From: Methylobacterium sp. E-066
GTDB taxonomy: Bacteria; Pseudomonadota; Alphaproteobacteria; Rhizobiales; Beijerinckiaceae
Reading direction: 5' to 3'
Length of the DNA stretch: 64,000 bases
Assembly (NCBI RefSeq): GCF_022829635.1
Contig: NZ_JAKSYO010000183.1
Location: 62,001 to 126,000, forward strand
Position numbers and translations under genes: made by a program. The notes below the pieces were generated by a model, which was not told where the DNA came from, did no database searches, and saw only the letters and a program-made list of their open reading frames with translations. Positions 35,380 to 44,965 of the stretch are shown here, piece after piece (positions within the stretch are counted from its first letter, which is position 1; each line of letters opens with the position of its first letter).

Positions 35380-36048
35380 TCAGTGCCGGGACTGATTGCC
35401 GGAGCCGCCGCCACGCCGGTTCTGGTCGCTGTCGACCACCGGGGCCAGGCCGAGCTGGCGCGCCAGCGAGACCAGGTCCTTCAGCCGCCCGGTCTGGGTC
35501 TTGCGGCGCAGGTTGAGCCGGTGGGTCTCCACCGTCCGGACGCTGAGCGCCAGGCGGCGGGCAACTTCCTTGTTGCTGAAACCGGAGCTGAGGAAGCGCA
35601 GCACCTCCGCTTCGCGCGGCGTGAGTCCGAGCGCGTCGCCCTGTTCCGCCGGCACCACGGCCTGCTGCTCCGGGGGGACGAGGCAATCCGATCCCTCGGC
35701 GAGCGCCAGCAGCGCCGCGCCCAATTCCCGCGGCGACTTCGAGCGTGCCACGAAGGCATCGGCGCCCGCCGCCAGCAGCGCCCGGAGGTCGTCGGCGGTG
35801 AGCGCCCCGAAGGCCACGAGCGTGCGCAGGTTTGGCTGCCGCTCCTTCAGGCCGACGAGACGTGCGATCCCATCCGCCAGCCGGATCTCGTCGAGGAAGA
35901 TCAACGCGACCGCGGATCCGGCATCGGCCCGGTCCAAGTCTTCGACGCCGATCGTGTGAAACTCCGGCATATGCTCCAGAGTGGCGCGAACAGTCGCGCT
36001 CAGGTCCTGCGGTTCATCCAGGATCAGGACGCCAACGGCCGTACTCAT
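35380..36048 (-). CDS. LuxR/NarL-type response regulator
   Basis: This 222-residue protein has an N-terminal receiver-like domain (~1-120) and a C-terminal LuxR-type helix-turn-helix (~140-205) with LTPREAEVLRFLSSGFSNKEVARRLALSVRTVETHR. The receiver keeps an acidic cluster (LILDEPQD) and a possible acceptor aspartate in LIFLDEIRLADG, but the sequence is divergent, so phosphorylation is uncertain. It should bind promoter DNA as a dimer. No sensor kinase gene is adjacent. The Arg/Gly/Asn-rich C-terminal tail is unstructured. A GGDEF regulator lies upstream on the same strand, 214 bp away. Confidence 0.85.
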   Translation of the reverse strand: MSTAVGVLILDEPQDLSATVRATLEHMPEFHTIGVEDLDRADAGSAVALIFLDEIRLADGIARLVGLKERQPNLRTLVAFGALTADDLRALLAAGADAFVARSKSPRELGAALLALAEGSDCLVPPEQQAVVPAEQGDALGLTPREAEVLRFLSSGFSNKEVARRLALSVRTVETHRLNLRRKTQTGRLKDLVSLARQLGLAPVVDSDQNRRGGGSGNQSRH

Positions 36049-36262
36049 GACCTCGCACCTTTCGTCTCCCGGCGATACAAAGGGGCCGGGATCGGATGCG
36101 TAGTTCCAAGATCCATTCCACGAGTTTTGGGCGAATATTAAGCTTTATATTCGCGGATTCGGTCGATTTCTGTCTTCATCGCACGGATTGATGTGCCAAT
36201 ATGGAGCGCGGTCTTTAACCATGCTGCGCTCGCGCGTCCCACGCTGGGGCGGCTTGGCCGTC

Positions 36263-37159
36263 TCAGCTTGCGACGGCCAAAGCGGCGCCGCCCCGGTACG
36301 GCACGACACGGTTACGCCCGCCATCCTTGGCGGCATAGAGCGCGAGGTCGGCCCGCTTGATCAGGGCGTTGACGTCGTCGGCCTCGATCCAAGTGCTGAC
36401 GCCGAAGCTGCAGGTCAGGCCGATCGCATGTTTGCTGCCGCGGATCCGCAGAGCCTGGACACGCGCCCGCAGACGCTCGGCTTGGGCGGTCGCCTCATCG
36501 AGGCTGCAGCCCGGCAGCACGATGCCGAACTCCTCGCCGCCCAGGCGGCCGCCGATGCCGTCGCTGGCGATCAGCTCGGCCACGGCCTTGATGGCGACAT
36601 CGCCGATATCGTGACCGTGCTCGTCGTTGATCCGCTTGAAGTGGTCGATGTCGGCCAGGATCGCCGAGATCCGGCCCGGGCGGCCGCCCTGCTCCGCGGC
36701 GAGACGCGCCCGGTCGAAGAAGGCGCGCCGGTTGTAGACCCCGGTGAGAGGATCGGTCTCGGCCAGCCGGATCAATGCCTCCTGCATGGTGATCAGGCGT
36801 TCGGCCGCGCGCAGCCGGGCGTTCAGCTCCTCGGCGCTCGGCGGCTTCTCGATGAAGTCGTCGGCGCCGCTGTCGAGGGCCTCGGCGAGGCTGCGGACAT
36901 TGCGGGCGGACGACATGGTGATGACGTGCAGCGGCCGGCGTTCTTCCGCGAGGAGGCGGGCGGACCAGCAGAGCTCGAGCCCGCAGAGCGGCCGGACCTC
37001 GACGCTGGTGATCAGGACGCGGACCGACGGGGTGGCGGCGAGGTATTGCAGCGCCTGGGCGGAATCCGTGAACGCGTGCACCGTGTGACCGCGCGGCTCG
37101 ATCAGGGAGGCGATGATCTGGAGGACGACGCGGCTCGAATCGACGACGACGATCTGCAT
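36263..37159 (-). CDS. GGDEF diguanylate cyclase with degenerate receiver domain
   Basis: This 298-residue protein has a receiver-like domain (~1-120) and a GGDEF domain (~135-290) with the active-site GGEEF and the TDPLTGVYNRRAFFDR segment. It should make cyclic di-GMP. No RxxD inhibitory site is visible before GGEEF. In the receiver the usual phospho-acceptor Asp position reads LITSVEVRPLCG, so the aspartate appears to be replaced by serine. The domain may therefore respond without phosphorylation. The switch Lys region (DFIEKPP) is kept. ATG 37159 gives a receiver N-terminus of normal length. It is cytosolic. Confidence 0.87.
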   Translation of the reverse strand: MQIVVVDSSRVVLQIIASLIEPRGHTVHAFTDSAQALQYLAATPSVRVLITSVEVRPLCGLELCWSARLLAEERRPLHVITMSSARNVRSLAEALDSGADDFIEKPPSAEELNARLRAAERLITMQEALIRLAETDPLTGVYNRRAFFDRARLAAEQGGRPGRISAILADIDHFKRINDEHGHDIGDVAIKAVAELIASDGIGGRLGGEEFGIVLPGCSLDEATAQAERLRARVQALRIRGSKHAIGLTCSFGVSTWIEADDVNALIKRADLALYAAKDGGRNRVVPYRGGAALAVAS

Positions 37160-37236
37160 GGCATGACCCGGACCCGATATCTGGGGTCTAAGGGACAAGA
37201 CTTAACTTCGACCCAACAGCGGAGCCGAATTCCAGC

Positions 37237-37590
37237 ATGAGCGAGGTCATCACCACGCCCGACTTGCGCTATATCGTGGTCCGTAAGCGCTTGTGGCGGC
37301 GCGCCAATCCTCACCTGTCGCCGAAGCATCGCGCGACGCTGGTGGCCCGGCTGATGGATGGGCGCCGGGCCGTGAAGGCGGCCAAGGCCGCCGAGCGGGC
37401 GGGCGAGCCGGAGGCCGCCGTCGCGATGAAGGCCGCCCGGGGCGAGGTCGATGCGGCCAAGACGGCGCTCGGCGAGCGCGGCCCGGTCTGGTGGGATGAC
37501 GGCGCGCCGGACCTGAACCGCCGCCTCGTCCGGAATACGCCCTACGCCGACTGGTTCGCCGCGCTCAGCGGCGGGGAACCTGGACCGTGA
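37237..37590 (+). CDS. Conserved hypothetical protein
   Basis: This 117-residue basic soluble protein is mostly helical. It begins MSEVITTPDLRYIVVRKRLWRRANP and ends in LNRRLVRNTPYADWFAAL. Two Lys/Ala/Arg-rich helices form the middle. It has no signal peptide. The tidy start and the conserved-looking tryptophans suggest a real protein that is common in Methylobacterium-like genomes; the family is otherwise unknown to me. Its 3' end overlaps the convergent secreted protein gene by 26 bases. Confidence 0.6.
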   Translation: MSEVITTPDLRYIVVRKRLWRRANPHLSPKHRATLVARLMDGRRAVKAAKAAERAGEPEAAVAMKAARGEVDAAKTALGERGPVWWDDGAPDLNRRLVRNTPYADWFAALSGGEPGP

Positions 37591-37945
37591 TGACCTGCGC
37601 GCCGGCGACGCGGCTGTCCGAGGCCCGCTCGGTCCGCCGCTCGCGCTTGGGCCGGGGCTCCGGACCGGTGGCGTTGATGACCGTGATGCTCGGCAGCTGG
37701 GCCGGCGGCGCGGCGATGCCCGTGACGGTCGGGATCCCGTAGGTCCCGTAGCTCCAGGCCGAGGGCACGATCTCCGTCGGCCGCGGCACGCGGGTCAGGG
37801 GCGCGCCGATATAGGTGCCGCGCACGAACGGGCTGGCGAAGTCGGCCTCGCTCGTCGTCACCGGCCCATAGGGATAGATGCCCTGCGCAGAGGCCGGTGC
37901 CGCCAGGAGGATGGCGGAGATCGTGAGCAATGTCCGGGAGATCAT
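37565..37945 (-). CDS. Small secreted hypothetical protein
   Basis: This 126-residue protein has a clear signal peptide (residues 1-20, ending APASAQ). The mature part is rich in Pro, Tyr, Gly and Thr, with GIYPYGPVTTSEADFASPF and PSAWSYGTYGIPTVTG. It ends in a basic tail (PRPKRERRTERAS) and QVITVQVPRR. I recognise no family. The composition suggests an extended envelope protein. It converges on the preceding hypothetical gene. Confidence 0.6.
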   Translation of the reverse strand: MISRTLLTISAILLAAPASAQGIYPYGPVTTSEADFASPFVRGTYIGAPLTRVPRPTEIVPSAWSYGTYGIPTVTGIAAPPAQLPSITVINATGPEPRPKRERRTERASDSRVAGAQVITVQVPRR

Positions 37946-38070
37946 GCGGCCGGGCTCCGAGACTCGACGGGAGGAACGCGTCAGGAACGATCCTGGGCAA
38001 CCGACACGATTACCGGCCGTTCCGGATCGCCAGCCGCGCGGACTGCGTATGGGCGCCCTCCCCTACACTT

Positions 38071-38310
38071 TCAGCGGCAGGTCGTGATCCGGCGCACCAC
38101 CCAGCCCTCGCCCTCGATCCACAGCCGCCGCCGCGCGCGGCTGCAGCTGGCCTCGTCGTCGCGCTCGACCGCGGCGACCGGGTGGACCTGCGGCGGAGCG
38201 GCCTCGGCCACCTTGGTCTCGGTTGCGCCCGGCGCGGCCTGGGCATTTGCGAGGCTGGCGAGGAGCAAGAGGGCGCTGGCCGCGCCGGCTGCAGTCGATC
38301 GGATGGTCAT
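38071..38310 (-). CDS. Small secreted hypothetical protein
   Basis: This 79-residue protein has a signal peptide (TIRSTAAGAASALLLLASLANAQA) and a short mature part with two cysteines (ASCSRARRRLWIEGEGWVVRRITTCR). The CSRxRRRLWxExEGWVVRRITxC pattern is a familiar tiny periplasmic domain in Methylobacterium-like genomes, with the cysteines probably bridged. ATG 38310 is chosen because it begins the signal peptide; the frame is open 24 codons further upstream. No function is known to me. Confidence 0.6.
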   Translation of the reverse strand: MTIRSTAAGAASALLLLASLANAQAAPGATETKVAEAAPPQVHPVAAVERDDEASCSRARRRLWIEGEGWVVRRITTCR

Positions 38311-38562
38311 GGTGGAAGCGTGCCCTGCGGCCGGGTTTGCGGAGTTGCCAGTGGAATGCGCGGTGCAGCAATTCGGTTTCATCGAATGTGGCGGTTCTCA
38401 CCACGGGACCGGCGGCCGGCGGGCGTGACGGTGTGCTGCGGCACAGGCCGCGCGACCCGCTTAGACTTCGCAGCCGCCGCGTATTAGGAGAAGCGGCCCG
38501 GACGCGACGGCTCCCGTGGACCCATAAAACCAGCGGGCGAGCCGGTCCACGAGCGAAGGTTC

Positions 38563-39612
38563 ATGAGCAAGCCGAAGCCCCCGACCAATGTGCTCCTGAC
38601 GCCGGAGAAGCGCGCCGAGGACGTGGACCAGACGATCCGGCCGCTGAGCCTGGCCGAGTTCGTCGGCCAGAAGGCGGCGCGCGCCAACATGCAGATCTTC
38701 ATCGAGGCGGCCAAGATGACCGGCCAGGCCCTCGACCACGTGCTGTTCGTGGGGCCGCCGGGCCTGGGCAAGACCACGCTGGCCCAGATCGTGGCGCGTG
38801 AGCTCGGTGTGAACTTTCGTTCGACCTCCGGCCCGGTCATCGCCAAGGCCGGCGATCTCGCCGCGCAGCTGACCAACCTCGAAGAGCGCGACGTGCTCTT
38901 CATCGACGAGATCCACCGCCTCAATCCGGCGGTCGAGGAAATCCTCTACCCGGCCATGGAGGATTACCAGCTCGACCTGATCATCGGTGAGGGGCCGGCG
39001 GCGCGCTCGGTGAAGATCGAGCTGCCGAAATTCACCCTGGTGGGGGCGACCACCCGGGCGGGCCTGCTGACGACGCCGCTGCGCGACCGGTTCGGCATCC
39101 CGATCCGGCTCGAATTCTACGAGATCGACGAGCTTGAGAAGATCGTGGCCCGCGGCGCCCGGGTGCTTGGGATCGGCATGTCCGACGAGGGCGCCAACGA
39201 GATCGCCCGGCGGGCGCGCGGCACGCCGCGCATCGCCGGCCGGCTGCTGCGACGGGTGCGGGACTTCGCCATCGTGGCCGAGGCCGAGACGGTGACGCGC
39301 GCCATCGCCGACCGGGCGCTGAAGCTGCTCGACGTGGATTCGGTCGGCCTCGACGTGATGGACCGCAAGTACCTGACCCTGATCGCAACCTCGTTCGGCG
39401 GCGGACCGGTGGGGATCGAGACGATCGGGGCGGCGCTGTCCGAGCCGCGCGACGCCATCGAGGACATCATCGAGCCGTATCTGATCCAGCGCGGCTTCGT
39501 GCAGCGCACGCCCCGGGGCCGGGTGCTGACCAAGCACGCGTTCCGGCATATGGGCTTCGCGGAGCCGCGGCGCGAACGGGACGGCCTGTTCGACGACGGC
39601 GACGCCTCCTGA
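38563..39612 (+). CDS. ruvB: RuvB, Holliday junction branch-migration ATPase
   Basis: RuvB hexamers drive branch migration at Holliday junctions with RuvA. This 349-residue AAA+ protein has the N-terminal RPLSLAEFVGQ motif, Walker A GPPGLGKTT, Walker B VLFIDEIHRLNP, sensor 1 GATTRAG and the C-terminal winged-helix region with IEPYLIQRGFVQRTPRGR. The length and motifs are complete. Usually ruvC-ruvA-ruvB are adjacent. Here the upstream genes are small secreted proteins on the other strand, so ruvC and ruvA must be elsewhere. The tol cluster begins a little downstream, which is the usual alphaproteobacterial neighbourhood. Confidence 0.96.
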   Translation: MSKPKPPTNVLLTPEKRAEDVDQTIRPLSLAEFVGQKAARANMQIFIEAAKMTGQALDHVLFVGPPGLGKTTLAQIVARELGVNFRSTSGPVIAKAGDLAAQLTNLEERDVLFIDEIHRLNPAVEEILYPAMEDYQLDLIIGEGPAARSVKIELPKFTLVGATTRAGLLTTPLRDRFGIPIRLEFYEIDELEKIVARGARVLGIGMSDEGANEIARRARGTPRIAGRLLRRVRDFAIVAEAETVTRAIADRALKLLDVDSVGLDVMDRKYLTLIATSFGGGPVGIETIGAALSEPRDAIEDIIEPYLIQRGFVQRTPRGRVLTKHAFRHMGFAEPRRERDGLFDDGDAS

Positions 39613-39979
39613 ACGATCTCCGGCTAACCTCCATGCGGTCGAGACGGGGCTGGTTCACGCCTGGTTCATGGACGACTGCGCCCACCTCCGTAGCCGAACT
39701 CGCTCGACATGTGCGCTGCACAAGAGCCAAGCACCTCAGCACATTCGGGTTTCGGACCAGCCGCCCCCGGCACGAACGCCGAGCTTTTGCGTAGTCGCGT
39801 GCCGCAACCGCTCACGCAAACGCGATCATAGCGGCGGAACAGCCTCAAAACGCGGCAGTTGTGATGACGACCGCGCCAGATTACGTGGCGCTGGCAGGAT
39901 TGCGGGACTGTGGTTCAGGCCACGAAATCCCGACACATCTTTGAGCCATCAATAAGAACACCAGGGACTATCTTCCAAC
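39613..39979. other. Intergenic gap between ruvB and the DUF4142 gene
   Basis: This 367-base gap has mixed composition. The right part (39800-39970) is AT-richer and should contain the promoter of the DUF4142 gene. GGAAC at 39836 with AGTT 16 bases later is a weak match to an EcfG (general stress) promoter. No gene is seen. Confidence 0.35.
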
Positions 39980-40708
39980 ATGAAGAACATCACACTCGCC
40001 GTCCTCGGCCTTTCCGCCGCTGCGCTCTCGGCGCCGGCTTTCGCCCAGGACGCGCTGCCGATCCGGATCCTGCCCTTCGCCAACCAGCAGCAGGGCGTCG
40101 GTGCCGCGGCGACCGAGACCCCCGCATTCCGCGCCGAGGCGCTGCGTTCTGATGCCACCAGCATCGAGGCGAGCCGCATCGCCCTCGAGCGTTCGCGCAA
40201 CCCGCGGGTCCGGAACTACGCCAACCGCGTCCTGGTCGAGCGCAAGGCCACCACCGAGGCCCTCCTGCCGCCGAACACCTCCCTGTCGCGCAATGGCACG
40301 GTGGTCTCGGACAACCAGGGCATCAAGACGGACCTGAGCAACCCCGTCGGCTTCGTGCTGGCCCCGGTGACCATCGCGGCCAACCTCGGCACCAGCATCG
40401 TCGGCGGCGCGCTGGGCGCGGTCGGCATCGTCGACAACAGCCCGACCGAGCCGGGTCGTCGCGTGGCCCTCGGCGAGCGCGGCCAGGCCCGTCTGGCGCA
40501 GCTCCAGTCGGCCCCGAACGGCCGGTCCTTCGACCGCGCCTATATCGACCAGCAGGCCCGGTCCGACGCCCAGACCCTGTCGCTGTACGATGCCTACGCC
40601 AAGCAGGGCGACAGCGCCCAGGGCCGTCGCTTCGCCAGCGAGGCGCTGCCCTACATCGCCGATGAGCATGCCCACTCGGCGAGCCTGGCCGCCCGCATCG
40701 GCGGCTGA
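39980..40708 (+). CDS. Secreted DUF4142-family protein
   Basis: This 242-residue protein has a signal peptide (residues 1-22, ending APAFAQ) and a DUF4142-type ferritin-like helical domain. The family segments are FRAEALRSDATSIEASRIALERSRNPRVRNYANRVLVERKATTEALL and, at the end, YIDQQARSDAQTLSLYDAYAKQGDSAQGRRFASEALPYIADEHAHSASL. The function of DUF4142 is unknown; many members are periplasmic and stress-linked in rhizobia. A middle hydrophobic loop (LAPVTIAANLGTSIVGGALGAVG) looks like an insertion. A hairpin terminator follows. Confidence 0.82.
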   Translation: MKNITLAVLGLSAAALSAPAFAQDALPIRILPFANQQQGVGAAATETPAFRAEALRSDATSIEASRIALERSRNPRVRNYANRVLVERKATTEALLPPNTSLSRNGTVVSDNQGIKTDLSNPVGFVLAPVTIAANLGTSIVGGALGAVGIVDNSPTEPGRRVALGERGQARLAQLQSAPNGRSFDRAYIDQQARSDAQTLSLYDAYAKQGDSAQGRRFASEALPYIADEHAHSASLAARIGG

Positions 40709-40732
40709 TCCGTCAGCCCAGACCTGACCACG

Positions 40733-40758
40733 CGAGGGCCGCCCCAGGGCGGCCCTCG
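40733..40758 (+). terminator. Hairpin terminator after the DUF4142 gene
   Basis: CGAGGGCCGCC and GGCGGCCCTCG form an 11-bp stem around a CCAG-type loop, 24 bases past the stop. The following TCGTCGTGTCGG is only moderately T-rich, so efficiency is uncertain. Confidence 0.6.
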
Positions 40759-40848
40759 TCGTGTCGGTCACAGGCCGAGCGGCAAGCCGGCGCGACTGTT
40801 TCAGCGGTTAGATTTCCCGGCTTCCGCACGATGCCGTAGACGACGCCG

Positions 40849-41298
40849 ATGAGCGGACCGAACCCTGCCGACAACGCGCCGAACGCCGATGGCATCGCGC
40901 CCCACCGCTTGGGCGTGCGGGTCTATTACGAGGACACCGACTTCTCGGGCTTCGTCTACCACGCGAGCTACCTGCGATTCCTGGAGCGCGGCCGGACCGA
41001 GCTGCTGCGCGGCTTGGCAGGCGACCAATCCGATCTGCACCGGGAGGCGCGCGGCCTGGTCTTCGTGGTCCGGCGCATGATGCTCGACTTCATCCGCCCC
41101 GCCCGCATGGACGACCAGCTCACCATCGTGACCCGCACGCAGCAGCTGCGCGGCGCCTCGATGCAGCTCGCCCAGGAGGTCCGCCGGGGCGACGAACTGC
41201 TCGTCGCCGCCGAGGTCACGGTCGCCTGCGTGCGCGACGGCCGCGCGATCCGCCTGCCGGAGGCCCTGCGGCGCCTGCTGGCGCCTGGTGAAACTTAG
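40849..41298 (+). CDS. ybgC: YbgC, Tol-Pal-associated acyl-CoA thioesterase
   Basis: This 149-residue hot-dog thioesterase has the catalytic Asp in VYYEDTDFSGFVYHASYLRFLERGRTELLR, the family signature. In Escherichia coli it hydrolyses acyl-CoA and interacts with the Tol-Pal and phospholipid synthesis machinery. It precedes the tol genes, as usual, but an aldolase gene on the opposite strand has been inserted between it and tolQ. The final four bases overlap the convergent aldolase gene. It is cytosolic. Confidence 0.92.
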   Translation: MSGPNPADNAPNADGIAPHRLGVRVYYEDTDFSGFVYHASYLRFLERGRTELLRGLAGDQSDLHREARGLVFVVRRMMLDFIRPARMDDQLTIVTRTQQLRGASMQLAQEVRRGDELLVAAEVTVACVRDGRAIRLPEALRRLLAPGET

Positions 41299-42083
41299 GC
41301 GACCCGCGTCGGGTCGGCGTCGCGCAGGAGCTTGGCGAAGGCGTTGACGATGGTCATCGCGTCGTACTCCACCGAGACCAGCTGGAAGCCCATCGCGACC
41401 ATCTCCCGGGCCCGCAGCGGCGACGGTGAGAAGGCGCAGGGCAGCTTGCCGGCCGCCCGGGTCTTGCGCACGATCTCGCCGAGTGCGGCCGTGACCGCCG
41501 CGCCGGCCGGGTCGATGGCCGTCCCCTTGGACAGGGCGATCGACAGGTCGGCGGGCCCGACCAGAATGCCGTCGATGCCCGGCAGGGCCAGGATCGCCTC
41601 CAGCGCGTCGATCGCCTCCGATGTTTCGCACATCGCGATGGTCAAGGCCCGGGCGTTGGCGCCCGCAAGATACTCGGACGCGTCGCTCTGGCCCGACATC
41701 CACATGGCGCGGTCCGGCCCCCAGCTCCGCTGGCCGACCGGCGGGTACTTGGTGGCGGCGGCCAGCGCCCGCGCATCCGCCACGCTGTTGATCATCGGCG
41801 CGACGATACCCGAGGCGCCGGCATCCAGCATCCGCGACGCCATGGCGAAGTCGCCGACCGGGATCCGGACCAGGCTCGGCTTGCCGGCAAGCGCCACCTC
41901 GGTGATCGCCGCGCAGCATGAATGGTAATCGTGCGCGCCATGCTGCTGGTCGAGCAGCACGGCGTCGAAGCCCGAGCGCGCGAGGGCGCCGGCAATGGCT
42001 GGGTCGGCGATACAGGACCAGCCGAGGAAACGGGCCGGCTCGGCGGGCAGCAGGCCCTGGAGGCTCGGGACGGGCAGGGTCAT
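41295..42083 (-). CDS. HpcH/HpaI-type aldolase
   Basis: This 262-residue class II aldolase has the metal and substrate motifs of the HpaI family. VRIPVGDFAMASRMLDAGASGIVAPMINS and DGILVGPADLSIALSKG are seen, plus the CETSEAIDALEAILALPG segment. It should cleave 4-hydroxy-2-oxoacids to pyruvate or glyoxylate and an aldehyde; the exact substrate is unclear. Related methylotroph enzymes act in malyl-CoA chemistry, but those belong to the CitE branch and this is the HpaI branch. It lies between ybgC and tolQ on the opposite strand and interrupts the usual tol order. Confidence 0.88.
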   Translation of the reverse strand: MTLPVPSLQGLLPAEPARFLGWSCIADPAIAGALARSGFDAVLLDQQHGAHDYHSCCAAITEVALAGKPSLVRIPVGDFAMASRMLDAGASGIVAPMINSVADARALAAATKYPPVGQRSWGPDRAMWMSGQSDASEYLAGANARALTIAMCETSEAIDALEAILALPGIDGILVGPADLSIALSKGTAIDPAGAAVTAALGEIVRKTRAAGKLPCAFSPSPLRAREMVAMGFQLVSVEYDAMTIVNAFAKLLRDADPTRVA

Positions 42084-42400
42084 GGCGCTTCCTGTACTGA
42101 GACTGGCGGTGCGCGCGGCACTCTGACGCCACGAGAATAAGGGCGTCGGTTTCGCGAGGTCCAGCCTCCCAAGCGACTCGCGCGGCCGATACTTTGGAAT
42201 GCCTTGGGATCGCCCGGATCGAAACCGATCCTTAACCCTGCCGCGCCCTTAACGGAGTCGGTGCAAGCCGGCGTGTTTCGGCGCGAAGACGGCCCTTACT
42301 TTCGACAGATTCGCGGACGATAGCATTGATATCGCTCACGGATCCGGCGGACGCGGGCCTCGCCCGGCGCATCGCGATCCGGAGCAGGAGACCTCGACGG
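42084..42400. other. Intergenic gap upstream of tolQ
   Basis: This 317-base gap between the aldolase gene and tolQ should carry both promoters. GGAGCAGGAG at ~42381-42390 is the likely ribosome site of tolQ. No gene or repeat is evident. Confidence 0.4.
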
Positions 42401-43117
<717 letters not shown>

Positions 43118-43141
43118 CCGCGCCGATCCAGGAGATCATCC

Positions 43142-43588
43142 ATGAGCATGGCGGCGGGGGCATCCCACGGCGGCAAGCGGCGGCGGCGCAGGGGCCGGCG
43201 CGGCGGTCCGATCAACGAGATCAACATGACGCCGTTCATCGACGTCGTGCTGGTGCTGCTGATCATCTTCATGGTCGCGGCGCCGATGATGACGGTGGGC
43301 GTGCCCCTCGACCTGCCGCAATCCAAGGCGTCGCCGCTCAATTCCGACGTGAAGCCGGTGACGATCTCGATCCGGCAGACCGGCCAGGTCTTCCTCGGCG
43401 AGGATGAGCTGACCGACGAGACGATCATCCCGAAGCTGCTCGAGACCGCCAAGACCGGGACCGAGGAGCGCGTGTTCGTGCGCGGCGACAAGCGGGTCGA
43501 TTACGGCCGCGTCGCGCAGGTGATGGCGATCGTGACCGGCGGCGGCTTCAAGAAGGTCGCCCTCGTGACCGAGCCTGAGCATCAGTAG
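43142..43588 (+). CDS. tolR: TolR, Tol-Pal inner-membrane subunit
   Basis: This 148-residue ExbD/TolR-family protein has a basic N-terminus (GGKRRRRRGRRGG) and one membrane span with the proton-channel Asp in NEINMTPFIDVVLVLLIIFM. A periplasmic domain (~60-148) with ISIRQTGQVFLGEDELTDE and the YGRVAQVMAIVTGGGF segment follows. It forms a 5:2-type complex with TolQ, which couples proton flow to TolA. The operon spacing is short on both sides (24 bp and 10 bp). Confidence 0.95.
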   Translation: MSMAAGASHGGKRRRRRGRRGGPINEINMTPFIDVVLVLLIIFMVAAPMMTVGVPLDLPQSKASPLNSDVKPVTISIRQTGQVFLGEDELTDETIIPKLLETAKTGTEERVFVRGDKRVDYGRVAQVMAIVTGGGFKKVALVTEPEHQ

Positions 43589-43598
43589 GGCCTGGACC

Positions 43599-44900
43599 GT
43601 GGAGTTCCACTTCGACCGCAAGGAACCGGGTGTCTGGATCTCCGCCGGCACCCACGTGGCGCTGCTGGCCTTCGCGCTGTTCAGCGTGGCGGCCCCGGCC
43701 CTGCCCGAGGCGCAGGAGGGCGTGCCCGTCGAGGTGATCACCGAGAACCAGTTCTCCGAGATCACCAAGGGCGAGCGCCAGGCCGACAAGCCGATGCCGA
43801 ACGCCCAGCCGCGCGCCGACCGCCAGGCCGAGAAGGTCGAGGACCGCGAGCCCGAGAACGCCAAGACCGACGCGCCGACCGCACCCAAGCGCACGGCCGA
43901 GATGAAGCTCGCCAACGCGGAGGAGATGCCCCTGCGCGCCGAGCCGGATCCGCAGGAGGTGGCGAAAGCCGCCAAGGCCGCCGAGGAAAAGCGCGAGGCC
44001 GAGAAGGCTGCCGCCAAGGCCGCTGAGAAGGCCGCCGAGAAAGCCGCGGCCGACAAGGCGGCCGCCGCCGAGAAGGCTGCGGCGGCCAAGGCCGAGGCGA
44101 AGGCGGCCGCCAAGGCCGAAGCCGAGAAGCGCGAGCAGCTCGACAAGCTGATCGAGCGGCAGGAGGCCGAAGCCGCGGCTGCGGCCGCGAAAGCCGCCGC
44201 CGCGAAGGCCGAAGCCAAGGCCAAGGCGGATGCCGCCAAAGCCGAGGCTGCCCGCGAAGCCGCCCGGAAGGCCGCCGAAGCCAAGGCCGAGGCGGAAGCC
44301 GAGCGTCAGAAGGAGATGGCCGAGGCCAAGGCCGCGCACGAGAAGGCGGAGGCCGCTGCCAAGGCCGAGGCCGCCGCCAAGGCGAAGGCCAAGGCGATGG
44401 CGGACGCCAAGGCCAAGGCCGACGGCGAGGCCAAGGCGCGCAAGCAGGCCGAGCTCGCCGACAAGTTCAATGCCGGCGACATCCGCTCGGTGCTGGCCTC
44501 GAAGGCGCCGTCGCAATCCACCGGCGCCACCGGCCATACGGTGCAGAAGGTCGCGGCCCTGGGCGCCGCGACCGGCACCGCCCAGCGCCTGTCGCCGTCC
44601 CTGCGCGACGCGCTGGTCGGGCTGCTGCAGCAGCAGATCGAGCGCTGCTACTCGGCCCCGCCCGGCGCCGCCCAGGGGGTGGTGCTGCCGGTGCTCGACA
44701 TCCGCCTGAACCCGAACGGCTCGCTCAGCACCGAGCCGCGGATCATGCGCGGCGGCACCAGCGGCGTCGACCAGTCGATCGCGCAAGCTGCGCTCCGGGC
44801 GGTGCGCCGCTGCGCGCCGTACAACATACCGGCCACCTACGCGCCGTATTACAATGACTGGAAGGCCATCAACGCGGAGTTCGAATTCACGGCGACCTGA
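43599..44900 (+). CDS. tolA: TolA, periplasm-spanning Tol-Pal subunit
   Basis: This 433-residue protein is anchored by one N-terminal membrane span (~15-32). A very long Ala/Lys/Glu-rich coiled coil follows (~110-290, repeated AAAKAEAKAKADAAKAEA-type sequence). The small C-terminal domain contains QQIERCYSAPPGAAQGVVLPVL, which contacts Pal and TolB. It starts at GTG 43599, ten bases past tolR. The coiled coil is rich in GCC/GAG repeats. The C-terminal cysteine in IERCY is typical of alphaproteobacterial TolA. Confidence 0.92.
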   Translation: MEFHFDRKEPGVWISAGTHVALLAFALFSVAAPALPEAQEGVPVEVITENQFSEITKGERQADKPMPNAQPRADRQAEKVEDREPENAKTDAPTAPKRTAEMKLANAEEMPLRAEPDPQEVAKAAKAAEEKREAEKAAAKAAEKAAEKAAADKAAAAEKAAAAKAEAKAAAKAEAEKREQLDKLIERQEAEAAAAAAKAAAAKAEAKAKADAAKAEAAREAARKAAEAKAEAEAERQKEMAEAKAAHEKAEAAAKAEAAAKAKAKAMADAKAKADGEAKARKQAELADKFNAGDIRSVLASKAPSQSTGATGHTVQKVAALGAATGTAQRLSPSLRDALVGLLQQQIERCYSAPPGAAQGVVLPVLDIRLNPNGSLSTEPRIMRGGTSGVDQSIAQAALRAVRRCAPYNIPATYAPYYNDWKAINAEFEFTAT

Positions 44901-44965
44901 GGTCGCTTTCCGCGCAGCCTGCCATCAACAGCCTCCCCGTCTGATCGCCACTTCGGATCCGACCC

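Noticed and set aside
39836..39861. EcfG-type promoter before the DUF4142 gene
   Set aside because: GGAAC is present but the second element is only AGTT; too weak to annotate.
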